Part shown: positions 1 through 7,019 of the stretch, one piece after another
Numbering within the stretch: position 1 is the stretch's first letter
Layout of the letters: each line of letters starts with the position of its first letter
NCBI GenBank assembly: GCA_016927635.1
Contig: JAFGMJ010000004.1
Location: 1-7,680, forward strand
Direction of reading: 5' to 3'
DNA: 7,680 bases
Source of the DNA: Actinomycetota bacterium
Lineage (GTDB): Bacteria; Actinomycetota; Humimicrobiia; Humimicrobiales; Humimicrobiaceae
Notes under the pieces: generated by a model
What the model was told of the DNA's origin: nothing
The model's database searches: none
Seen by the model: only the letters and a program-made list of their open reading frames with translations
Made by a program: the position numbers and the translations under genes

Positions 1-26
1 ATAAAAGTTTTCAGGCTGTAAAATAA

Positions 27-416
27 ATGGAAAATATTGCTGAAAATATTAATAATAAAATAGAGCAGTGTTTATCTGCATGCAGCAGGCAGAAAAGATT
101 TTTAATACCTGCCCTCCTTCTTCTTATTGCCGAGAATCCTACACACGGATATGAGCTGATAGAAAAATATGCCCTCTTAGGGTTTACGGATGCAGGATCA
201 GATCCTGGAGCAGTCTACAGGACTCTTAAAATGCTTGAAGCCAAAAGTTTTATAAGTTCTTTCTGGGAAACTGATAAGCCGGGGGCAGCAAAAAAGATAT
301 ATTCAATAACAGAAGAAGGGCTATTGCTGCTAAAAAGGTGGATGTCCGAGATAAGGCAGAGGAAAAAGATACTTGAAATCTTTATAAAAAGATATGAAAG
401 TTTAATTTACAAATAA
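27..416 (+). CDS. PadR-family transcriptional regulator, short form
   Basis: A 129-residue winged-helix protein resembling PadR regulators, which bind DNA as dimers and usually repress a nearby gene in response to a small molecule or stress. Visible motifs are HGYEL (residues 40-44), PGAVYRTLKMLE (60-71, the recognition-helix and wing region) and GAAKKIYSITEEG (86-98), followed by a basic helix to about residue 125. There is no large C-terminal domain, so this is the short PadR subtype in which the last helix dimerises. The N-terminus carries two cysteines (C15, C19) before the hydrophobic first helix. An in-frame TAA at 24-26 directly precedes the ATG, which fixes 27 as the earliest start; no strong Shine-Dalgarno is visible. 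Two other frames are open from the window edge to stops at 19-21 and 24-26, so an upstream gene may end here. A 147-base gap separates it from the NAD-salvage genes. Target unknown. Confidence 0.88.
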   Translation: MENIAENINNKIEQCLSACSRQKRFLIPALLLLIAENPTHGYELIEKYALLGFTDAGSDPGAVYRTLKMLEAKSFISSFWETDKPGAAKKIYSITEEGLLLLKRWMSEIRQRKKILEIFIKRYESLIYK

Positions 417-514
417 TTCCGGCAGCTTATTTTAAAAGACTATGATTTAAAATGTACGCCCTTTTCTTGTCATTCTATATTTTATATAATTTAAATACAA
501 CATGAGCTATATAT

Positions 515-544
515 TTGATATCTGCTGATTTATGGTTTTAATAA
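515..544 (+). promoter_or_regulatory. Candidate promoter for the NAD-salvage gene pair
   Basis: TTGATA at 515-520 matches the -35 consensus at five of six positions. A loose AT-rich -10 (TAATAA, 539-544) follows after 18 bases, and transcription from it would begin just upstream of the ribosome-binding site at 556-562. The -10 match is poor, and the whole 417-555 stretch is AT-rich enough to give such hits by chance. A better -10 hexamer, TATAAT at 485-490, lacks a good -35 at the right distance. Some promoter in this gap is likely, since it is the only sizeable space before the pair. Confidence 0.3.
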
Positions 545-555
545 AAATATTTATC

Positions 556-562
556 AGAAGAG
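556..562 (+). promoter_or_regulatory. Ribosome-binding site deciding the nicotinamidase start
   Basis: AGAAGAG lies 7 bases before the ATG at 570 but only one base before an in-frame TTG at 564. This spacing favours the ATG, so the protein should be read from 570. Confidence 0.55.
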
Positions 563-569
563 TTTGCGT

Positions 570-1115
570 ATGTGCCCTCAAATTAATGATTCTAAAAAAA
601 GCAGCAAAGCATTGTTTATAGTGGACATGTTGAATGACTTTGTCAGGGATGGGGCGCCTTTAAAAGTTGCAGGTATTGAAAAAATAATAGAACCCATAAA
701 GATTGAAATAAAAAAGGCCAGAAAGCTTAAATATCCTGTTATCTATATTTGCGACAGCCACGACAAAAACGACATAGAATTTAAACTTTATCCTCCCCAT
801 GCAATCAAGGGGACCCACGGCGCAGATATAATTGATGAACTAAGGCCGCAAAGCAAGGACACAATCATACATAAAAAGACTCTTTCAAGCTTTTATAAAA
901 CCGGGCTTGAAAAAATCATGAGGGAGAAGAAAATAGCAGAGATAATACTTACAGGCTGCATTGCCAACATATGCATACAGTATACTGCATTTGAAACCGT
1001 TATCCGGGGATTTCAGGTAAATATTCTTTTAAATGGAATAATAGCCCTGAGCAAAGTCGATTACGATACAGCGCTTGACCAGATGCAGAAAGTCTTAAAA
1101 GTAAAACTGATTTAA
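570..1115 (+). CDS. pncA: Nicotinamidase-like cysteine hydrolase (isochorismatase superfamily)
   Basis: A 181-residue cytosolic hydrolase, the usual length for nicotinamidases, which convert nicotinamide to nicotinate and ammonia. Counting from the ATG at 570, the catalytic triad is visible: D19 in IVDMLNDF, K102 in HKKTLSSF, and C135 in GCIANICIQYTA (the family's usual TD-x-C-V appears here as AN-I-C-I). Candidate metal ligands are D62 and H64 (CDSHD), E70, and H77 (PPHAIKGT), matching the D-x-H...E...H layout of bacterial nicotinamidases. The PPHAIKGT-HGA segment is also typical of the PncA branch rather than of isochorismatases. The nicotinate phosphoribosyltransferase starts 17 bases downstream and would use the product, which is the strongest support for the substrate. 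An alternative TTG start at 564 would add two residues. A ureidoacrylate or other amide hydrolase in the same superfamily cannot be excluded from motifs alone. Confidence 0.8.
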   Translation: MCPQINDSKKSSKALFIVDMLNDFVRDGAPLKVAGIEKIIEPIKIEIKKARKLKYPVIYICDSHDKNDIEFKLYPPHAIKGTHGADIIDELRPQSKDTIIHKKTLSSFYKTGLEKIMREKKIAEIILTGCIANICIQYTAFETVIRGFQVNILLNGIIALSKVDYDTALDQMQKVLKVKLI

Positions 1116-1132
1116 ATATAAAAGGCAGTGAT

Positions 1133-2302
1133 ATGTTTTTTACTTCAAAAGATGAAGATATTAAGTCCGGCAGGACGACTGACGTATATTTTGAAAGAAC
1201 AGAAGAGATATTAAAGAAATTAAATAAGAATCCTTATGTGGCAGTCGAAGTATACCTGAAAAAATTCCCCCAGAACTACAGCTGGGGCGTTCTTTGCGGC
1301 ATAGAAGAATGCATCAGGCTTCTTGAAGGCATTCCTTCATTAAACATGAATTGCATGCCGGAAGGGACTTTATTTAAAGAAGAGCAACCGGTTATGGCCA
1401 TAGAAGGCAAATACCTGGAATTTGCAAGACTGGAAACGCCGGTTCTGGGGTTTTTGTGTCAGTCAAGCGGCATAGCCACAAAAGCTGCAAGATGCAAAAT
1501 TGCTGCTGAGGGAAAAACTGTATTTAATTTTGGGGCAAGAAGAGCTCATCCTGCTATAACGCCAATGGTGGAACGCAGCGCCTATATCGCCGGGCTGGAC
1601 GGTGTATCCACTCTTGCAGGCGCAGAAGTCATTAACCAGAGCGCTGTTGGTACCATGCCGCATGCGCTTATTCTCATAATAGGAGACACGGTACAGGCAG
1701 CAAAAGCGTTTGACAGCATAATAAAAAAGGATGTAAAAAGAGTATCGCTTATCGATACTTTGGGCGATGAGAAATTTGAAGCCATCAGGGTATGCCAGGA
1801 GTTAGGGCATGCTATTTATGCCTTAAGACTTGACACTCCCGGCTCAAGACGCGGAAACTTTGGGCAGATACTCAGTGAAATCAGGTGGGAGCTTGATATT
1901 AGAGGTTTTAGCGATGTTAAACTTATGGTCAGCGGAGGGCTGGACGAGGAAGAAATATTTAGCCTGAGAGATGCAGCTGACTCTTTCGGGATAGGAACTG
2001 CAATAAGCGGCGCCAGGGTACTTGATTTCTCCCTTGACATCGTTGAAATAGAAGGCCGGAAAATATCCAAAAGAGGTAAGATGTCGGGTTCAAAAAAGAC
2101 AATCAGGTGCAGCAGATGCTTTGATGACAAAGTGGTGCTCAAAAACGAGCAGGCAGAAAAGCATATATGCCAAAAATGCGGTTCGCAATACATGGAGCTT
2201 TTTAAAAATTATATAAAGGAAGGAAAAATTATAATCGATCCGCCCTCTCCCTCTGAGATAAGGGAAAATGTTTTAAGCCAATTAGGATTTGTAAAAATTT
2301 AG
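1133..2302 (+). CDS. pncB: Nicotinate phosphoribosyltransferase with C-terminal zinc ribbon
   Basis: A 389-residue enzyme that joins nicotinate to phosphoribosyl pyrophosphate, with ATP hydrolysis, to give nicotinate mononucleotide in the Preiss-Handler route to NAD. Recognisable blocks are FNFGARRAHP (131-140), SAVGTMPHA (170-178, with the conserved histidine), SLIDT (205-209), RLDTPGSRRGN (232-242), SGGLDE (267-272) and GIGTAIS (286-292, phosphate binding at the barrel end). The C-terminus carries two CxxC pairs, C326/C329 and C346/C349, forming a small zinc ribbon. The length and ribbon match the class structurally known from Thermoplasma rather than the E. coli-type PncB. The start is the ATG at 1133, with AAAGG at 1121-1125 seven bases upstream. 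It follows the nicotinamidase by 17 bases, so the two are almost certainly cotranscribed. Quinolinate phosphoribosyltransferase is a related fold but lacks the zinc ribbon and is shorter. Confidence 0.93.
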   Translation: MFFTSKDEDIKSGRTTDVYFERTEEILKKLNKNPYVAVEVYLKKFPQNYSWGVLCGIEECIRLLEGIPSLNMNCMPEGTLFKEEQPVMAIEGKYLEFARLETPVLGFLCQSSGIATKAARCKIAAEGKTVFNFGARRAHPAITPMVERSAYIAGLDGVSTLAGAEVINQSAVGTMPHALILIIGDTVQAAKAFDSIIKKDVKRVSLIDTLGDEKFEAIRVCQELGHAIYALRLDTPGSRRGNFGQILSEIRWELDIRGFSDVKLMVSGGLDEEEIFSLRDAADSFGIGTAISGARVLDFSLDIVEIEGRKISKRGKMSGSKKTIRCSRCFDDKVVLKNEQAEKHICQKCGSQYMELFKNYIKEGKIIIDPPSPSEIRENVLSQLGFVKI

Positions 2303-2325
2303 ACGCTGTAAATGCAGAATAATAG

Positions 2326-2347
2326 ATTTTTTAAATTTTTAAAAAAT
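2326..2347. promoter_or_regulatory. AT-only perfect palindrome, candidate TetR operator
   Basis: ATTTTTTAAA (2326-2335) and TTTAAAAAAT (2338-2347) are exact reverse complements separated by two bases. The palindrome ends 36 bases before the start codon of the TetR-type gene. TetR regulators usually bind palindromes of similar size in their own promoter, so it may be an autoregulatory operator. Against this, it contains only A and T in an AT-rich gap and could be chance. It is too weak in RNA to be a convincing terminator. Confidence 0.35.
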
Positions 2348-2372
2348 ACAAGCACTTTTTGACTTCGGCATC

Positions 2373-2378
2373 AGGAGG
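2373..2378 (+). promoter_or_regulatory. Shine-Dalgarno deciding a TTG start
   Basis: A perfect AGGAGG lies 5 bases before TTG 2384. The frame is closed upstream by TGA at 2360-2362, and the first in-frame ATG would be about 70 residues into the protein, beyond the DNA-binding domain. The rare start codon is therefore well supported. Confidence 0.8.
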
Positions 2379-2383
2379 TCTTT

Positions 2384-3028
2384 TTGGGTATTAAAGACAG
2401 GCAAAAAAGAGAAAAAATTGACAGGATAGCGCTGATATTGAGAAATGCAAGAAAAATCATAAATGCAAAAGGCATTAATTCATTCACAATAGATGAATTG
2501 TCAGAGAAAACAGAGCTTTCAAGAGGCGCAATTTATTATTATTTCAAAAATAAATATGAGATATTTTTAAAAATAATAACTGATGAAAACTTTAAAATGG
2601 CCAAAATATATAAAAGATTCCCTGAAAATGAGGACTGCCTGAAATGGTATAAAGGACTTTTAAAAGAAATATATGATTATAATAAAAAAAATAAAATCGC
2701 GCTTGAAATACTGATTTACCTGGCCAAAAATATGCAGCTGGAAAAGAATATAAAAAATAAGGAATTGCGCGATGAATATATAAAATCGATTTATGCATCA
2801 ACCGAGAAAGTGCACATTATTATAACTAAAGGCCAGCAGAAAAACCAGATAAAGGCCTCCCTGGCTCCTTTTGAACTTGCCTTCAGCCTTATGACTCCCC
2901 TGCTCACCTTCCTCAATCTTGTAACAGATAAAAACTATAATAAAATGCTTGAAAACCTTTACAAACTGGACAGCAGCAAAATATTTGATGATTATGTAGA
3001 GCTTACGCTGGATGCGCTTAAAGCTTAA
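2384..3028 (+). CDS. TetR/AcrR-family transcriptional regulator
   Basis: A 214-residue protein, a normal length for TetR repressors: an N-terminal helix-turn-helix domain and an all-helical ligand-binding and dimerisation domain. The DNA-binding part is clear, with the first helix at about residues 13-30 (ending NAKGINSFT) and the HTH at 34-61 containing IDELSEKTELSRGAIYYYF and KNKYEIF. The C-terminal part (about 75-214) is lysine-rich and helical, with a hydrophobic stretch near FELAFSLMTPLLTFLNLV (about 164-181). I cannot name the ligand. The start is TTG at 2384, set by a strong Shine-Dalgarno. It follows the phosphoribosyltransferase by 81 bases, with an AT palindrome in between, so it may have its own promoter or be the last gene of the NAD-salvage transcript. 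It converges on argS, with 28 bases between stop codons and no clear terminator. Confidence 0.9.
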   Translation: MGIKDRQKREKIDRIALILRNARKIINAKGINSFTIDELSEKTELSRGAIYYYFKNKYEIFLKIITDENFKMAKIYKRFPENEDCLKWYKGLLKEIYDYNKKNKIALEILIYLAKNMQLEKNIKNKELRDEYIKSIYASTEKVHIIITKGQQKNQIKASLAPFELAFSLMTPLLTFLNLVTDKNYNKMLENLYKLDSSKIFDDYVELTLDALKA

Positions 3029-3056
3029 ATCCTGCGGCATTTTCAAGGACAGTTTT

Positions 3057-4958
3057 TCACATTTTTTCAGGCGCGCTGACCCCAAGTAATTTAAGGGCGC
3101 ATGCCAGGACTATCCTGGTCAGCAGCACAATCTTAAATCTTGAAGTATTCAGAATTGTTTCATCGATTATCCTGTGATGTTTGTAAAAAAAATGAAACTG
3201 GCCTGCCAGCCTGTAAAGATACTGGTTTATCATATATGGAGCCTGGTTTACACATGCATCATTTAATGCATCAGGATAAAGTATGAGTGTTTTGGCAAGT
3301 TCTGTCTCTTCATTGCTTGAAAGTTTTAAATTGCTGAAATCATTGGATAATATAAGACTGCCAAATATATTTTCAAAGCCTTCTGCGCTATCATTAATAT
3401 CTTTTAATGCGGCTTTATTCTTTCTCAATTCTATCCAATTTGCAGGAAGGTTTAACTCCCCTTCATTGAAATCCAGCTTCCCTTCAATAAAACCCTCTTT
3501 TACCTTATTGATTATATTTGCAATTCTTGCATGCGCATACTGTACATAATATACCGGGTTGGTGCTTGATTTCTGTTTTGCCAGGCTTATATCGAAATCC
3601 ATATGGGTATCAAAAGAATTTGCGCTGAAAAAATAACGCACGGCATCACTGCCCACTTCCTCAAGAAGGTCTTCAAGCATATAAACATTGCCTTTTCTCT
3701 TGGACATTTTAAATGTCTGCCCATTTTCAACCAGCCTTACAAGCTGCCCTATTATGACTTCAATATTTTTTTCATCCAAGCCTGCTGCGCGTCCTATGGC
3801 ATGCAGCCTTTTTATATAACCATGATGATCAGCCCCAAGAATGTATATGAGCCTGTCAAATCCCCTTTTTACCTTATTTATCAGATACATTATATCCGAG
3901 GCAAAATAAGTCGGCTGTCCGCCCGTCCTTATTACGACCCGGTCTTTTTCATCGCCATACTCTGATGCTTTGAACCAGAGCGCATCATCCTTTTTATAAA
4001 TTAAATTCTTTTTTTCAAGCTCCATGACAGTTTTTTCAAAGTTTTTATCAGAATAAAGGCTGCTTTCATAAAACCAGTTATCAAATTCAATGTTCATTAA
4101 ATGAAGTGTTTCTGAAATGCGCCCGATCATTATTTCAACTCCACGGCGGCCAAGCGAGGAAATATCAGCAAACTGGCCTGTTATTTTTTCCAGGTCTGCG
4201 CCATTGTCTTTACGGCTTTTTTCCAGCATTAATTTAAAACCAGCATCTGCCTGGCCGGCCCTGCTTTTAAAATAGGCATCCCCGCTTTCTGCTATTATCC
4301 GGCTTACAACATCTTTGACAAGCTCTTCAGGATAACCGTCTTCCGGATAGTGCAGATTAAAGCCAAAAGATTTCAAATAGATAACAGCTATGCAAAGCGA
4401 AAATTTTTCTATCTGGCTGCCGTAATCATTTACATAATATTCCCTGCAGACATCATAACCGTTTGCCGTAAATATATTTGAAAGGCTGTCACCGAGAGCA
4501 GCCCACCTGCCGTGGCCTATGTGCAGGTTTCCAGTGGGGTTTGCGCTGACAAATTCGACCTGTATTTTAATTCCCCCGCCGTTTTCATTATGGCCGTAGT
4601 TATCATTTTTGTATGCAATGTCAGCAAGATTTTTTAAAACATACTCACTGCTGATAAAAAAATTTATAAAGCCGGGTTTTATAACACTTATATTTGCCAC
4701 TTCTTTCCATTTGCTGATTATATCGGTATTAAGCTTTTCAGCCACTGCCATGGGGTTATTTTTAGTAATGGATGCAAGGACCATTGCAGCATTTGTAGAA
4801 AGATCACCAAAGCTTTTATTCTTCGGCGCACTAAGGTTTATACCGCTAAGCTGTGCTTCTGCCCGGTTTGCGTCAAATAAGCCGTTTTTTTGGACAATGC
4901 CACTTAAATACTGTTTAATTTCTTTTAAAAGCCTTCTTCTTAAATCATCTATAAGCAT
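3057..4958 (-). CDS. argS: Arginyl-tRNA synthetase
   Basis: A full-length, 633-residue class I synthetase that charges tRNA-Arg with arginine in the cytosol. In order: the N-terminal additional domain for tRNA D-loop contact (about 1-110, including NKSFGDLSTNAAMVLA), the Rossmann catalytic domain with the HIGH signature exactly conserved (HIGH at 146-149 within NPTGNLHIGHGRWAALGD), the KMSK loop (417-420 within FKMSKRKGN), the STNPVYYVQYAHARI block (465-479), and the C-terminal DALR anticodon-binding domain ending in the usual GVSAPEKM. Nothing important is missing. The start is the ATG at 4958, preceded by a modest AAGGT about 12 bases upstream. It begins 73 bases after the 3' end of a tRNA-Thr gene on the same strand. 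That gap is AT-rich, with only a 4-base-pair hairpin followed by T residues, so readthrough from the upstream genes is likely, although a promoter there is possible. Confidence 0.98.
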   Translation of the reverse strand: MLIDDLRRRLLKEIKQYLSGIVQKNGLFDANRAEAQLSGINLSAPKNKSFGDLSTNAAMVLASITKNNPMAVAEKLNTDIISKWKEVANISVIKPGFINFFISSEYVLKNLADIAYKNDNYGHNENGGGIKIQVEFVSANPTGNLHIGHGRWAALGDSLSNIFTANGYDVCREYYVNDYGSQIEKFSLCIAVIYLKSFGFNLHYPEDGYPEELVKDVVSRIIAESGDAYFKSRAGQADAGFKLMLEKSRKDNGADLEKITGQFADISSLGRRGVEIMIGRISETLHLMNIEFDNWFYESSLYSDKNFEKTVMELEKKNLIYKKDDALWFKASEYGDEKDRVVIRTGGQPTYFASDIMYLINKVKRGFDRLIYILGADHHGYIKRLHAIGRAAGLDEKNIEVIIGQLVRLVENGQTFKMSKRKGNVYMLEDLLEEVGSDAVRYFFSANSFDTHMDFDISLAKQKSSTNPVYYVQYAHARIANIINKVKEGFIEGKLDFNEGELNLPANWIELRKNKAALKDINDSAEGFENIFGSLILSNDFSNLKLSSNEETELAKTLILYPDALNDACVNQAPYMINQYLYRLAGQFHFFYKHHRIIDETILNTSRFKIVLLTRIVLACALKLLGVSAPEKM

Positions 4959-5031
4959 TTAAAATATTTAACCTTTCAGTTTTTTATTGCATAGAAAAAA
5001 CAGATTGCTGTGTTTTAATAAATATATAAAA

Positions 5032-5107
5032 TGGAGCCGACGACCGGACTTGAACCGGTAACCTGCTCATTACGAATGAGCTGCTCTACCATTTGAGCTA
5101 CATCGGC
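5032..5107 (-). tRNA. tRNA-Thr, anticodon CGU
   Basis: A complete 76-nucleotide cloverleaf on the minus strand including an encoded CCA (5032-5034). The acceptor stem is GCCGATG with CGTCGGC (one G-U pair at 6-67). The D arm is GCTC/GAGC with loop AAATGGTA, the anticodon stem GCTCA/TGAGC with loop TTCGTAA, the variable loop AGGTT, and the T arm ACCGG/CCGGT with loop TTCAAGT. Position 73 is U. The anticodon CGU (genomic 5072-5074) reads the threonine codon ACG, and the threonine identity elements G1-C72, C2-G71, G35 and U36 are present. The first ten nucleotides overlap the 3' end of the upstream ricT-like gene, so it is probably released from a longer mRNA by RNase P and 3' processing rather than having its own promoter. 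Confidence 0.97.
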
Positions 5108-5952
5108 AATTCGTCAGAGCTGTCTTTATCGTCAGGCTCAGGTGCCACTACTTCATCTGTGACTTCAACTTCAGATAAAAGCATGGACATGCGGTTCTGG
5201 TTTTCAAATTCTACAATTATTGATTTTTTAAGGGGTTCAAGCCCTACTATTACACCCATGCCATGTTTTGTCTTTACTTTTACGCCTCTTTCAGGCGCAA
5301 TATCTACAAACTCCTTGTAAGAATCATATTCATATTTTATACAGCACATGAGCCTGCCGCATATGCCTGAAATCTTTAAAGGATTGAGAGGCAGATTCTG
5401 GTCCTTTGCCATTTTTATTGAAATGGATTCAAAATCGGTAAGAAAACTCTTACAGCACAAATCCATTCCGCATGGGCCAAGACCCCCCACGATTTTTGCT
5501 TCATCCCTTACGCCTATCTGGCGAAGCTCTATCCTGATTTTAAAATATGATGCAAGTTCCTTTACCATATCCCTGAAATCTACTCTTTTTTCTGAAGTGA
5601 AATAAAATATCATTTTACTTTTATCAAAAAGCACATGTACATCGACCAGTTTCATTAAAAGCTTGTGAGTTCTTGCCAGCTCCTCAAATTTTTTAAACCC
5701 TTCTTCTTCTTTTGACCTGTTAAGCTCAAGTATAGAAAGATCATACTCTGTGGCTTTTCTTATTATTTTACTTGCAGCATGAGCAATTTCTGCTGAATCG
5801 ACCTCTGCCGGAGGACTGACCACCTCGCCTATTTCAGTAATATTATCCAAATGGCATATTACTTTATCTCCCAATGCAAGATCTATGTCTCCAGGGTTAT
5901 AATAATATATATTTCCGCTTTTCCTGAATATCACGCCAATTGTTAATGGCAT
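5098..5952 (-). CDS. ricT: RicT/YaaT-like PSP1-domain Fe-S protein
   Basis: A 284-residue protein of the PSP1 C-terminal family, whose best-studied member, Bacillus RicT (YaaT), forms a complex with RicA and RicF, binds [4Fe-4S] clusters and assists RNase Y-dependent mRNA maturation, sporulation and competence. The cysteine signature is intact: GPCGMDLCCKSF (C161, C166, C167) and CGRLMCCIKYEYD (C198, C203, C204), plus an extra C33. Other family marks are the N-terminal beta-rich region (1-50), VDVHVLFDKSKMIFYFTSEKR spanning about 103-123, and RVDFRDMVKELA (123-134). The tail from about 263 is acidic and low in complexity. The start is ATG 5952 with a GGGGT ribosome-binding site about 6 bases upstream, 14 bases after holB. 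Its TAG stop lies inside the downstream tRNA-Thr gene. RicA and RicF partners are not in this window, so the exact role here is by analogy. Confidence 0.92.
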   Translation of the reverse strand: MPLTIGVIFRKSGNIYYYNPGDIDLALGDKVICHLDNITEIGEVVSPPAEVDSAEIAHAASKIIRKATEYDLSILELNRSKEEEGFKKFEELARTHKLLMKLVDVHVLFDKSKMIFYFTSEKRVDFRDMVKELASYFKIRIELRQIGVRDEAKIVGGLGPCGMDLCCKSFLTDFESISIKMAKDQNLPLNPLKISGICGRLMCCIKYEYDSYKEFVDIAPERGVKVKTKHGMGVIVGLEPLKKSIIVEFENQNRMSMLLSEVEVTDEVVAPEPDDKDSSDELPM

Positions 5953-5966
5953 TTAATTACCCCATT

Positions 5967-7019
5967 TCACGTTACCAGGTTTTTAAACTTTAAAAAAATA
6001 CTGTCCAGCGCTATTTCCTCATAAATTGAATATCTTAAATAAATCCGGTTTTTGTCTATTGCTTCTAAAATGTCCGTAATATTTTTTACTTGCCTGCCGT
6101 TTGTGTTTCTTTTTATAAAATCAAAATTTTCCGGATAATTTATCACATTGGCATCAGCTCCTGCAATTACTGATACCATGTCTTCAAGCCAGGCAGTAAT
6201 TATATCAAAAACAAGTTGTATTCCCAAATTATAATATTTTTTACTCTTCCTCCTTCCGGCAGATTTCAAAGTATCTTCAAATTTTTTTACCTCTGAAGGA
6301 GTTGCCCCGGTATCCTTTAATTTTTTTATTTGTTCTTTTATACTTTCATTATTGTCTGGAACCTGTGAGTTCAAAAAATCCGTCAATTCAATTGACAAAT
6401 CAAGTGCTCTGCTGTAATCCTCATTCGGCTCAAGCAGGCCTTTAATTCCCTTATCAAGTAATTTTTCCAGAAGGTGTTTATTTGCAGTTGGCCGGGTGCC
6501 TGAAGAGTCTATAAAATCCCAATCAAATACCATGCACCGCGAAGTTATAGTCGGAAGTATTGAAGAGAAAGATTCTGTAAGCAATATAAACATGCTCTGT
6601 TTATCAGGGGGCTCTTCAAGTATCTTTAAAAGCCCGTTTGCCGATACTTCATTTAAAAGTTCTGCTTCCCTGATGATGCATATTTTCCTTCCCGGGTTCT
6701 GGCTGCTGTACGACATAAAATGCTGCAGCTGCCTTAATTTATCAACAGTGATTTCCATTCCCTCCGCTTCAATTAAGAGTATATTTACATATATTCCTTT
6801 CAATGTGTTAAGGCATACGGCGCACCTGCCGCAGCCTTTAGCGCTGCAATTGACCGAAGCTGCAAACTTCAGGGCTATGTCGTAAAGCAATGAATTATTA
6901 TTTCCTGAAAACAGGTAAGCATGTGACAGATTGCCCGAATCAATAGAACTGGTCAAAATTTTAATGTTTGATTTGTTTTTCATACTGTCAGTGATAAAAT
7001 CTAAATCATTTAGCAGCAA
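5967..7019 (-). CDS. holB: DNA polymerase III delta-prime subunit (clamp loader)
   Basis: A 350-residue AAA+-fold subunit that helps load the sliding clamp at the replication fork. Key features are LSHAYLFSG (31-39), a degenerate P-loop (SGNNNSLL, 38-45, lacking the GKT needed to bind ATP, as expected for delta-prime), a zinc module of four cysteines (C58, C63, C66, C69), LLKILEEPP (130-138) and the SRC motif ITSRC (158-162) that supplies the arginine finger to the neighbouring DnaX ATPase. The intact SRC together with the missing P-loop argues against DnaX itself. A lysine-rich linker (about 225-262) precedes the C-terminal helical collar domain. The start is taken as TTG 7019, overlapping the end of tmk by 14 bases, with a GGGGG run (7030-7034) ten bases upstream as ribosome-binding site. 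An ATG at 6983 is the alternative and would remove 12 residues, but it has no Shine-Dalgarno. Confidence 0.92.
   Translation of the reverse strand: MLLNDLDFITDSMKNKSNIKILTSSIDSGNLSHAYLFSGNNNSLLYDIALKFAASVNCSAKGCGRCAVCLNTLKGIYVNILLIEAEGMEITVDKLRQLQHFMSYSSQNPGRKICIIREAELLNEVSANGLLKILEEPPDKQSMFILLTESFSSILPTITSRCMVFDWDFIDSSGTRPTANKHLLEKLLDKGIKGLLEPNEDYSRALDLSIELTDFLNSQVPDNNESIKEQIKKLKDTGATPSEVKKFEDTLKSAGRRKSKKYYNLGIQLVFDIITAWLEDMVSVIAGADANVINYPENFDFIKRNTNGRQVKNITDILEAIDKNRIYLRYSIYEEIALDSIFLKFKNLVT

Noticed and set aside
485..490. TATAAT hexamer as the promoter of the nicotinamidase gene
   Set aside because: The -10 match is perfect, but TTGTCA at 467-472 is only 12 bases away and the hexamer at the correct distance matches poorly.
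564..569. TTG at 564 as the nicotinamidase start
   Set aside because: The purine-rich ribosome-binding site ends one base before it, whereas the ATG at 570 is at a normal distance.
3029..3056. Possible bidirectional terminator between the convergent TetR and argS genes
   Set aside because: The only inverted repeat is TCCT/AGGA, 4 base pairs with a 12-base loop, followed by a short T run. That is too weak to call.
3283..4962. Plus-strand open frames opposite argS
   Set aside because: They have no family resemblance and are antisense shadows of a clearly functional, full-length synthetase.
4986..5014. Intrinsic terminator between tRNA-Thr and argS on the minus strand
   Set aside because: ACAG-CAAT-CTGT followed by T residues gives a 4-base-pair stem only. 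In AT-rich DNA this is expected by chance.
5973..7019. Loss-of-function reading of the missing Walker A motif in the delta-prime protein
   Set aside because: A degenerate P-loop is common in delta-prime subunits, and the SRC motif and zinc cysteines are intact.
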